From Pseudobdellovibrionaceae bacterium (GTDB lineage Bacteria; Bdellovibrionota; Bdellovibrionia; Bdellovibrionales; Bdellovibrionaceae): 10,991 nt of DNA. The notes below the pieces were generated by a model, which saw only the letters and a list, made by a program, of their open reading frames with translations, did no database searches and was not told the DNA's origin. The DNA is taken from the NCBI GenBank assembly GCA_014376325.1, contig JACMRP010000357.1, positions 1 through 10,991 of the forward strand. The letters run 5' to 3'. Shown here piece after piece: positions 1-6,008 of this stretch. Within the stretch, counting starts at the first letter, position 1, and each line of letters begins with the position of its first letter. The position numbers and the translations under genes were made by a program.

Positions 1-897
1 ATCGGAAAAATAATAATCGAAGATCGTCGCGCACTTCTGCGGACCCATCGGAACGATCCAGTTCGTATCCATAATGGGGCCGTAACGATTGATCATAAAA
101 TTAGGATGAAGCCAGGCATAAAGCGCGCGGTCACCGATCCGCTCTTTAAAGTCGATCGTATCACTCTTCATCGGATCTTTAGCCCCGCCGCAAGACTGCA
201 AAGTCCACGAGGCAAAATTTTCTGTTTTGTAATCTTGCATTTCGAGTTGGCCGGCAAGGCCTTTATGCAGGTGATCGACGTGGTACCCGCCATCAAGATA
301 GTTATCGATATAAACTTTCCAGTTGCAGTTGATCTCGTAAACTCTGCGCCCTTTGAACTCTAACTTCGAGGTGCCAGCATCTTCCAAAAGAATTTCTAAT
401 CTCTGCCAATCTGGATCGAGTGGCGAGTTCACGCCGGAAAAATTTAGTAACACAAATTTACCCAGAACCTTCAACGGAATCGGCTTCAGTGAAAGCGCCT
501 CGCGTTTAAAGTTTTTGATACCGGCCATTTGCGGGGCTTTTTTAAGCGCCCCGTCCAACGAATAAGACCAAGCATGGTACGGGCACACGATTTCTTTTGC
601 GCAACCCGAACCATGTAACAGCTGGGCCGCGTGGTGCCGGCAGACATTAAAGAAGGATTGCAGCTGGCCCTGTTCGTTTCTGGTAACAACGTACTGTTCA
701 TCGCAGAATTCACCCGCAACGTAAGATCCGATTTCGGTCAGCTGATCCGTCGAGCAGACAAACTGCCAATGTTTTTTCAGAATCTGATAATCAAGTTCCT
801 GAAATTCGGGTCGCACGCACCACGATGCCGGAGGCGTTTCGCAGGACTCAATACCAAGCTCCGGCTTAAACTTTACGACTTCTTTTTCTACGTTCAT
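1..897 (-). CDS. Rieske non-heme iron oxygenase, choline monooxygenase-like (3' end outside window)
   Basis: This is the N-terminal 299 residues of an aromatic-ring-hydroxylating-type oxygenase alpha subunit; the C-terminus lies beyond the left edge. The Rieske [2Fe-2S] ligands are C86-x-H88 (NVCRHH) and C105-x2-H108 (CPYHAW). The catalytic iron site follows at about 192-211, with NWK, then DNYLDGGYHV and H206-x4-H211. That DNYLDGGYH stretch and the TPPASW near residue 21 resemble choline monooxygenase and its bacterial relatives more than naphthalene dioxygenase. The usual third iron ligand would be past the edge. Such enzymes are cytoplasmic and take electrons from a separate reductase, which is not seen here. 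The substrate cannot be read from sequence; choline or another quaternary amine is only a guess. GGAG precedes the ATG by four bases. The gene starts 17 nt after the phosphatase stop, so it is probably the third gene of that leftward operon. Confidence 0.9.
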   Translation of the reverse strand, partial: MNVEKEVVKFKPELGIESCETPPASWCVRPEFQELDYQILKKHWQFVCSTDQLTEIGSYVAGEFCDEQYVVTRNEQGQLQSFFNVCRHHAAQLLHGSGCAKEIVCPYHAWSYSLDGALKKAPQMAGIKNFKREALSLKPIPLKVLGKFVLLNFSGVNSPLDPDWQRLEILLEDAGTSKLEFKGRRVYEINCNWKVYIDNYLDGGYHVDHLHKGLAGQLEMQDYKTENFASWTLQSCGGAKDPMKSDTIDFKERIGDRALYAWLHPNFMINRYGPIMDTNWIVPMGPQKCATIFDYYFSD

Positions 898-914
898 GGG
901 GCTCCAAAAATTTA

Positions 915-1913
915 CTATTCCGGAACTAACTTACGAATGCTCCCGCCGGGCAATACCACCTGTACATCGGGATATTTTTTTAGTTTCAACTGCGCAGGCG
1001 ACGTAAAAACTAACAGCGACCCCGGGTGGGAACCCGCCTCTGGCGCCATCCCGTTATCGATCTTGATCAATCTTCCATTCGCCTTCGCGGCCGATCGGCC
1101 AGCCACGTGAAAGGCTTCGGGTTGGTGACCAAACGCAATTCCGTAAACCCCGATCGCGTCCATCGAAGAAAGTTCAGTTGCTAACAAAGCTTCGTCCTTT
1201 TCCCAGTCTTTCTTTTCGAGGACGGAATCTTTGCCTATCATAAAATCATTTCCGTAATCCGCTGCCGATAAAACCGTTCGCGCTTGGCCGACGAAAAGAT
1301 TCCAGTCCATCTCCGGGTAAAACCCAGAATGGAAAAACAACCAATTCCCAACCTTTAATGCGAGTGGCTCCGCGTGCAGAAAAGACCCTCTCGGCGTAGT
1401 GAATGACGTCAGATCACTCACCGGAATTTTTTGGGCCCGCAATTCATCCAGTAGCTCGGAAGCTTTCTTATCATTTTTCGGATCGGCTAAAAATTCTGCT
1501 TCATGATTGCCCAGAAGATGCACCAAGCGGCCACCCGCTTTGGCAGACTGTTCCTGCAGTTTGGTCCAAAGATTCAAAACTTCTAAACTTTGGGGACCTT
1601 TATCGATAGAATCACCAATGACAATAAGCAGTGTGCTTCCGGCAATCCAGTCGCCGTTCGCGTTCGTCACTTTACCTGCGCTTAAAAGTCCCAGCAACGG
1701 AGCATACATTCCGTGGACGTCACTGATTGCAACCACACGCATGAACACGGAAGGATCTTCGATTTCAATGACGCCCGGATTTACCGAAGCGGCTTGAGGA
1801 ACTCTTTCGGAGACTCTCGCCAACGCTAATTCTTTCGTAGTGCAGCCCGCCAGAATAAAACAAAAAATAAAAGGAATCGTCGATGATCGTATCGACAGTA
1901 AATTGAAATCCAC
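915..1913 (-). CDS. Metallophosphoesterase lipoprotein (PPP/calcineurin-like)
   Basis: A 332-residue predicted lipoprotein phosphatase. A short hydrophobic leader ends in a lipobox (LAGC, lipidated Cys24), so the enzyme should be membrane-anchored outside the cytoplasm. All the metal-binding blocks of the calcineurin-like fold are present in order: SDVHG (D65, H67), GDSIDKG (D101), GNHE (N136, H137), FFHSG (H195) and FGHQP (H263). The GDxxDxG block followed by S-L-E is of the PPP protein-phosphatase type, with Lys where PPP enzymes usually have Arg, as in the bacterial Shewanella-like phosphatase group. Substrate could be phosphoprotein, nucleotide or another phosphate ester. The start is GTG immediately after the nuclease TAA (TAAGTG), with no clear Shine-Dalgarno site, which implies translational coupling. 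No in-frame ATG lies before the lipobox, which supports this start. Confidence 0.9.
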   Translation of the reverse strand: MDFNLLSIRSSTIPFIFCFILAGCTTKELALARVSERVPQAASVNPGVIEIEDPSVFMRVVAISDVHGMYAPLLGLLSAGKVTNANGDWIAGSTLLIVIGDSIDKGPQSLEVLNLWTKLQEQSAKAGGRLVHLLGNHEAEFLADPKNDKKASELLDELRAQKIPVSDLTSFTTPRGSFLHAEPLALKVGNWLFFHSGFYPEMDWNLFVGQARTVLSAADYGNDFMIGKDSVLEKKDWEKDEALLATELSSMDAIGVYGIAFGHQPEAFHVAGRSAAKANGRLIKIDNGMAPEAGSHPGSLLVFTSPAQLKLKKYPDVQVVLPGGSIRKLVPE

Positions 1914-2774
1914 TTAGTGGATACTAAACTTCAAACCCGAAGCCTGCTCAATTTGGGGAACCGTCGTCTGAAACTGTTTCCAATCCTCAACTCCGCCTGA
2001 AGAGTGACTAGGCGCCGCGCACAACGAAGCATGGTCCGCCGGAGAGTTTCCGTTAGGTGTCACGTTCGGCATCATGACCGCGACTACCGAAGTGTTTTGA
2101 CTAATGTCCTTCGCGGTTTGACCAGCTTCCAAAACAAGGATGATTTTGAATTCGTGCGAAGGCACGGGAATATCTTTTAACGGCCCGATCGCGCCAAAGT
2201 CCTGATCATAAATTGGACCCGCGATGACGTAAACTTTTTTGCCAGACTTAACCAGATTGCGTGTGTACTGCTCGAGATGCTCCCAGATGTCGCGGTTCAA
2301 GTACGATGTCTGGGGGACCATGTTGCTCATCATGAAGGTGGCTCGGTTGTCCTCTGAATCATCCGTGCGATCTGCCGACGGAACTTGGTGACCGCGGTCA
2401 AAACAGCTGCCTTCGTAGTCTTTGGGCTCAACCGCAAGTGGGCCGGGTCCACTGTCTTTCAAATAATTGTCGAGCTCCCCATCGCGCGAAAAACTATTGC
2501 TCCGGGCCGAATGCCCGAGTTGCTTCGCTTCGATCTTCCATGCCGCCCAATTCGGCGCTCGCCGTGTGCGATTATAGGAAAGTACGTATTGGTTGCGAGA
2601 GATTAAGATTTCAGATTGAGTACTCGACGGCATGATTCCCGAAAGATTGGCGTTCTGCTGGAGCGGTACTCCCCCGAGAACGACCTCTAGATTCGCGGAG
2701 GCCGAGAGCGCCACCAAATGGACTGCCAGAAGTACAATACCTACGAAGGAACGACGAAAATTCCTAATGACCAT
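1914..2774 (-). CDS. Secreted DNA/RNA non-specific endonuclease (beta-beta-alpha metal fold)
   Basis: A 286-residue member of the Serratia-nuclease/NucA/EndoG family that cuts DNA and RNA with a divalent metal ion. The signature DRGHQVPSADR lies at 126-136, with H129 the general base. It is followed by SNMVPQ and LNRDIW-x2-LE, where N160 and E168 match the metal-binding Asn and the Glu of the Serratia enzyme. An N-terminal signal peptide (basic MVIRNFRR, hydrophobic core, likely cut after the ASA ending at residue 27) shows export to the periplasm or medium. The ATG has a strong GAGGGGGG ribosome site just upstream and a plausible sigma70 promoter beyond it. It is the first gene of the leftward run and its stop abuts the phosphatase GTG. 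Likely role: degrading extracellular, prey or periplasmic nucleic acid for nutrients. No immunity gene is visible, which argues against a toxin. Confidence 0.93.
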   Translation of the reverse strand: MVIRNFRRSFVGIVLLAVHLVALSASANLEVVLGGVPLQQNANLSGIMPSSTQSEILISRNQYVLSYNRTRRAPNWAAWKIEAKQLGHSARSNSFSRDGELDNYLKDSGPGPLAVEPKDYEGSCFDRGHQVPSADRTDDSEDNRATFMMSNMVPQTSYLNRDIWEHLEQYTRNLVKSGKKVYVIAGPIYDQDFGAIGPLKDIPVPSHEFKIILVLEAGQTAKDISQNTSVVAVMMPNVTPNGNSPADHASLCAAPSHSSGGVEDWKQFQTTVPQIEQASGLKFSIH

Positions 2775-2778
2775 GAGA

Positions 2779-2786
2779 CCCCCCTC
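2779..2786 (-). promoter_or_regulatory. Ribosome binding site of the nuclease gene
   Basis: On the minus strand GAGGGGGG ends four bases before the ATG at 2774. It is one of the stronger Shine-Dalgarno matches in the window and fixes the nuclease start. Confidence 0.7.
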
Positions 2787-2794
2787 ACAACATC

Positions 2795-2822
2795 AGATTA
2801 CCCAATCGCCCGGTGGCTGCAA
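2795..2822 (-). promoter_or_regulatory. Candidate sigma70 promoter of the nuclease-phosphatase-oxygenase operon
   Basis: Read on the minus strand, TTGCAG (2822-2817) and TAATCT (2800-2795) are separated by 16 bases. The -10 box ends 20 bases before the nuclease ATG, leaving room for the GAGGGGGG ribosome site. It would drive all three leftward genes. It is assigned by consensus alone. Confidence 0.4.
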
Positions 2823-2894
2823 CCATTAAGCAAGTTTTTAGAGGGCTGCGGCAATGTCCATCTCGCATTAAACGCTGGGTCCGCAAAATATCGG

Positions 2895-2924
2895 CGGTCC
2901 CAATGGGTCCAACTTCGTCCAAAT
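2895..2924. repeat. Three degenerate 10-bp tandem repeats in the divergent intergenic region
   Basis: The units are CGGTCCCAAT, GGGTCCAACT and TCGTCCAAAT, back to back. Positions 3-6 (GTCC), 8 and 10 are identical in all three. A further GGGTCC lies at 2877-2882. One-helical-turn spacing in a promoter region suggests a possible operator for a regulator binding one face of the helix. The array is about 90 bp upstream of the peptidase start and 120 bp upstream of the nuclease start. The rest of the 241-bp gap (2775-3015) holds the candidate nuclease promoter and no convincing gene. Confidence 0.45.
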
Positions 2925-3006
2925 CCCCATTGAATTGCCTTCCAAGCGGCAACTAGTTCTAGGACATCGCGTGGATGTTTGGTATATCTCGCCCACAAAA
3001 ATGTCT

Positions 3007-3013
3007 GGGGGGA
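3007..3013 (+). promoter_or_regulatory. Ribosome binding site that decides the S41 peptidase start
   Basis: GGGGGGA lies just upstream of the ATG at 3016. Placing the ribosome here discards the longer in-frame starts at 2935 and 3001, which would put 27 or 5 residues ahead of a well-formed lipoprotein signal peptide. Confidence 0.6.
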
Positions 3014-3015
3014 TT

Positions 3016-4746
3016 ATGAATTTAAAAACGTTCATTTCGTTGTTTGTGAGTTCTGTTTTATTCGTCGCGTGTTCAGCAAAAGAAAACGCCGGTTCGGTCG
3101 AACTTAAAAATGCGCGGGGCCTACGCCCACCCACCGCGGATGAGCGCGCCCAAGACTTCGATCAATTTTTAAACCTCCTTAAAACTTATTACGGCCCTTA
3201 CCTATATAAAGAGAAAACTTTCGGTTTCAAAATTGAAGAGCTAGCGCAGTCTTTAAAAGCAGAATCGATGACCGCGAAAACAGACGAAGAGTTTGCTGGT
3301 TACATCATGAAGATGGGCGCGGCGATGAGGGACGGTCACGTTCAGATCAGCATGATCAATTCGAACTCGGGCGTTAGCCGCTTTTCGATTCCGATCCTGA
3401 TCACGCCAATTGAAGGCAAAGCAATTGTTGCGGACATTAGCAAAGAAATCGCCACGCTGACCGGCCTTGCCATCGGGGACGAAGTCTTGGCCATCGATGG
3501 CGCTGCACCCTTTGATATTCTTAAGACGATCCTTCATTACAGCAGCTGGGCGACGGATCTTTCGAACCAACATCTTATTTTTCGCGCATTTTATCGCCCG
3601 TCTTACATGACCGCACTTATTCCGACTTCTTCGATCGCCATGATCAAAGCGGTCAAGGCAGATGGTACCGCGATCAATGCAGAAGTTGCATGGACCGTAG
3701 AACGGTTTAGCAAAACCGCTAACAACGTCATCAACGTACCGAAAGGTCCTTTGAATATGACCGTTCCGATGGCGTCAGATTACAATTCCGTGGTCCCTTC
3801 GCACATTCGACAGATGGGTCAGGTAAATCCGATCTTCTTGACTGAACAGAGTCAAAATACTTACAAGTTTTTACCGCTGACCACTTCCGAAGCTTTCCGT
3901 AAAAAATACGAACTCGGCGATAAAGAAACTCCACCGATCTACGCTTCGCTTTACCGCTCTGAAGGTAAGAACGTTCTTTTAGTGCGCATGGCCTCTTATC
4001 ACCAAGATGATTTTAAGCCCGCAGTTTACATGAAGGGCTACCAAGCGTTGCTCGATCAGTATCAAGATATCGCGGATGTTTTGGTTCTAGATCAAACCCA
4101 CAATCCTGGTGGCAGTTACTGTTCTGATTTCTACAACATTTTCGGCCAGGTAAATGACGTGCAGGCGGTCGAAAAAGTGCGCGCCGACCGTAAATGGGTT
4201 AACGACTTGATGATTGTGTGGCCGCAAGAAATGCTGAAGGACGATCCAAATTCAAACCCTGCCGAAATCGCGGCGACCCAAGCTTACGGACGCATCGTCG
4301 AATCTGCTTACGACAAAGGTGAATTTTTGTCGGAGCCGTTTCCGTTATTTTCGGGTTCTAAGTTCGTGACGCTTAAAAAATTCCAGTGGAAGAAACCGAT
4401 GTTGGTCCTCATCGACTCGTTAGCAGGTAGCTGCGGTGACATGTTTCCGATGCTCGTAAAGGCGAACCCACGTCCAACCGTAAAGCTTTTTGGTGAATCC
4501 ACGATGGGCTTAGGCGGAAACGTCGAAGACGTCGGAACCCTGAGCGGTTCACGCATTCAAATCAACATGACCCGCGGAATGTTTTCGGCTTACAAGCCAA
4601 GCGGCATTTACGAAGATGCTGACTTTGTAGAAAACCACGGCGTCACACCGGACATCCCTTACTCGGTCACGGTTAAAGATTTCCGCGCGGGCTACGTGGA
4701 CTACGTCAAAGAATTTACGTCACAAGCTATAAAGTTGATAAAATAA
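3016..4746 (+). CDS. S41 family peptidase lipoprotein (tricorn/S41B-type)
   Basis: A 576-residue exported serine peptidase. MNLKTFISLF followed by a hydrophobic run ending in FVAC is a lipoprotein signal, so the protein is predicted to be membrane-anchored. AMRDGHV (H108) matches the S41 DGH block. GLAIGDEVLAIDG at about 155 is the PDZ-like carboxylate-binding turn. NPGG, then AGSCGD (nucleophile S472), GESTMGLGG and VENHGVTPDIP (E539) form the peptidase core. The Lys of CtpA-type Ser-Lys enzymes, normally in a GKG motif, is replaced here (GLGG). The His-Ser-Glu set instead fits the tricorn-like branch; this is inferred from motif position. The most probable start is 3016, because MNLKTF begins the signal peptide and GGGGGGA precedes it. 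The 108-residue acidic protein follows after 2 nt. Probable role: degrading peptides or processing envelope proteins. Confidence 0.9.
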   Translation: MNLKTFISLFVSSVLFVACSAKENAGSVELKNARGLRPPTADERAQDFDQFLNLLKTYYGPYLYKEKTFGFKIEELAQSLKAESMTAKTDEEFAGYIMKMGAAMRDGHVQISMINSNSGVSRFSIPILITPIEGKAIVADISKEIATLTGLAIGDEVLAIDGAAPFDILKTILHYSSWATDLSNQHLIFRAFYRPSYMTALIPTSSIAMIKAVKADGTAINAEVAWTVERFSKTANNVINVPKGPLNMTVPMASDYNSVVPSHIRQMGQVNPIFLTEQSQNTYKFLPLTTSEAFRKKYELGDKETPPIYASLYRSEGKNVLLVRMASYHQDDFKPAVYMKGYQALLDQYQDIADVLVLDQTHNPGGSYCSDFYNIFGQVNDVQAVEKVRADRKWVNDLMIVWPQEMLKDDPNSNPAEIAATQAYGRIVESAYDKGEFLSEPFPLFSGSKFVTLKKFQWKKPMLVLIDSLAGSCGDMFPMLVKANPRPTVKLFGESTMGLGGNVEDVGTLSGSRIQINMTRGMFSAYKPSGIYEDADFVENHGVTPDIPYSVTVKDFRAGYVDYVKEFTSQAIKLIK

Positions 4747-4748
4747 TC

Positions 4749-5075
4749 ATGTTTACACCACAGTCGCTCGTATACAGATTGATCGTTCACATAAAACAAC
4801 ATCGCAAGCCCGGCAGCGTTAAAAGCACGAGCGTTCTGATGAAGACGATGGACAAGCAATTGCTTGGACCAAAAGAGTCCCGGGACGATCTTAAAGCCGA
4901 TTTGCAAAAAGCCCTCGACAGCAATGTGGTGTTATCCGAACTGCTACGTCAGCAACACTCTGAAGAAGACATCCGCGCCTGCTTCGCAAGCTTGATCGCG
5001 GCAATCGACGCTCCGGAAGTCGAAGAACCTGAAGAAATCGAAAATATTCCAGAAGATGAAACTCACGAAAATTAA
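4749..5075 (+). CDS. Small hypothetical protein with a very acidic C-terminal tail
   Basis: A 108-residue protein of no family I recognise. It begins two bases after the S41 peptidase stop with no clear ribosome site, so it is probably translated by coupling. The N-terminal 35 residues are basic. The middle (about 37-90) looks helical and charged, with LKADLQKALDSN and SEEDIRACFASLIAAI suggesting a small helical fold. The last 20 residues are half Glu or Asp with Pro spacers. There is no signal peptide and no membrane segment, so it should be cytoplasmic although its neighbour is exported. Internal Met codons at 4842 and 4851 are alternative starts that would remove the basic region. The clean in-frame extent and tight linkage support a real gene; function unknown. 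Confidence 0.65.
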   Translation: MFTPQSLVYRLIVHIKQHRKPGSVKSTSVLMKTMDKQLLGPKESRDDLKADLQKALDSNVVLSELLRQQHSEEDIRACFASLIAAIDAPEVEEPEEIENIPEDETHEN

Positions 5076-5083
5076 AACTCTAA

Positions 5084-5109
5084 CGTCTTAGAATGAGACG
5101 CGGTCTTTT
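5084..5109 (+). terminator. Possible weak rho-independent terminator after the acidic-protein gene
   Basis: CGTCTTA (5084-5090) and TGAGACG (5094-5100) can pair over seven base pairs, one of them G-U, around a GAA loop. CGGTCTTTT follows. The T run is short and offset from the stem, so termination may be partial. The hairpin starts nine bases after the stop. Confidence 0.35.
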
Positions 5110-5140
5110 CAACATGTTCAGGATTTTCTAAACGGCTGAA

Positions 5141-5146
5141 TAGAAT
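5141..5146 (+). promoter_or_regulatory. Possible -10 box for the small membrane protein gene
   Basis: TAGAAT is a close match to a sigma70 -10 element, but no good -35 box is seen 16-18 bases upstream. If functional, transcription would begin near 5153 and exclude the ATG at 5147. Confidence 0.25.
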
Positions 5147-5449
5147 ATGGTCGGCAGGATTTTCCGCAATAGGCGCCGGATCGATCCTGGGCTCTGCCGC
5201 TTAAAAAATTCCAACGGTGCCGGTTTTGCATTGATGATTGGTATGCGACCATTGCATGACAAACAGGATTTTTACGAAGTTCGACCCCTGCTCTTAATCG
5301 TCTTAGGATTCGTGGGAATCTTTAATTCTTACTTTACTAACAGCACGCCGGGAATGGTCCGCTTCGGCCAGGTCTGCGGTGTATTGCTATTCTTTTCGGC
5401 GTTCAAGATCATTCGCTGGCGCATGGCTTACCGAAAACGATTTCATTAA
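5147..5449 (+). CDS. Small two-helix membrane protein, function unknown
   Basis: Up to 100 residues with two hydrophobic segments, at about 46-63 (RPLLLIVLGFVGIF) and 73-89 (FGQVCGVLLFFSAF), then a very basic end (RWRMAYRKRFH). Two helices with a positive C-terminus suggest an inner-membrane protein with its tail in the cytoplasm. No family is recognised. The start is uncertain. The ATG at 5147 gives 29 extra basic residues but directly follows TAGAAT, a good -10 box; if that box is used, transcription begins after this ATG. The ATGs at 5234 (MIGMRPLHD) or 5243 would then be the true start. None has a convincing ribosome site. The stop shares TTAA with the convergent gene. Confidence 0.6.
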   Translation: MVGRIFRNRRRIDPGLCRLKNSNGAGFALMIGMRPLHDKQDFYEVRPLLLIVLGFVGIFNSYFTNSTPGMVRFGQVCGVLLFFSAFKIIRWRMAYRKRFH

Positions 5450-5865
5450 TATCTTTGTGAAAATTCTAAACGCAACTTTTCGATATCGTCGATTGCGAGT
5501 TGGGAATTTGTTGCGAGCTCGCTGTGGAAAACGGCGCGGCCGCGACGGCTAGATTTTAGAAAACGCATCGTCAGCGTTATCGCAAAGTGCAGTAAAAAAC
5601 CGATCGCGCTTAGAAAGCCTAATAGGCCTAGCATCAAAGTACTGCGAAGCGCCGACTTGGCATCTGCATCCACCGTCAGGTCTTCAAGTCTGCAAAAATC
5701 TTCGCGGGTCATGCTCCAAAAATATCCTATTTTTTGCAGATTTGCATTGACGCGCTGAAGGCGGACGGACTTTACCTGATTCGAGACCGCGGTGTAATTC
5801 CAAGCGACCAACATCATCGAAAGGGTAAATGAGATCAGGTAAACCGTGGCTAAAATTTCAATCAT
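5446..5865 (-). CDS. Two-helix membrane protein, function unknown
   Basis: A 139-residue protein with a hydrophobic N-terminus at about 4-22 (ILATVYLISFTLSMMLVAW) and a second membrane segment at about 75-100. Between them is a 50-residue polar region with basic patches (KSVRLQRVN) and an acidic DLTVDADAK. After the second segment comes a basic stretch (KSSRRGR) and a polar helical tail. The second segment's basic flank suggests both termini are cytoplasmic and the loop is periplasmic, although the loop's own charges make this uncertain. I recognise no family. The ATG at 5865 places the first membrane helix at the very N-terminus, which fits, but the ribosome site is weak. The stop overlaps that of the convergent small membrane protein. 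The upstream gap (5866-6008) is shared with the divergent secreted-protein gene. Confidence 0.75.
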   Translation of the reverse strand: MIEILATVYLISFTLSMMLVAWNYTAVSNQVKSVRLQRVNANLQKIGYFWSMTREDFCRLEDLTVDADAKSALRSTLMLGLLGFLSAIGFLLHFAITLTMRFLKSSRRGRAVFHSELATNSQLAIDDIEKLRLEFSQRY

Positions 5866-5954
5866 TTAAATTTGGACCCATGTTCATTCATTGAAAATAT
5901 ACTAAATTTTAGGACTACGAGCGAGTTCATTCCGAAGTAAGGTCCAGCTAGACT

Positions 5955-5982
5955 TTGCCAACCAATCTTTATTGAATAAACT
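5955..5982 (+). promoter_or_regulatory. Candidate sigma70 promoter of the secreted cysteine protein gene
   Basis: TTGCCA (5955-5960) and TAAACT (5977-5982) are separated by 16 bases, 26 bases before the ATG at 6009. GAAGGG at 5998-6003 is the ribosome site, five bases from the ATG. Confidence 0.4.
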
Positions 5983-6008
5983 AAGGACTCCATAACAGAA
6001 GGGTCTTC

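Noticed and set aside
631..1110. Plus-strand 159-residue frame
   Set aside because: It lies antisense to the oxygenase start and the phosphatase 3' end, both of which have clear catalytic motifs.
1914..2774. Nuclease as a contact-dependent or phage-type toxin
   Set aside because: It has an ordinary Sec-type signal peptide, no delivery domain and no adjacent small immunity-like gene.
2935..3015. N-terminal extension of the S41 peptidase
   Set aside because: It would bury the lipoprotein signal peptide behind 27 unrelated residues; the GGGGGGA site supports the ATG at 3016.
4701..4907. Minus-strand 68-residue frame at the end of the peptidase gene
   Set aside because: It is antisense to the peptidase end and the acidic-protein gene and has no supporting motif or ribosome site.
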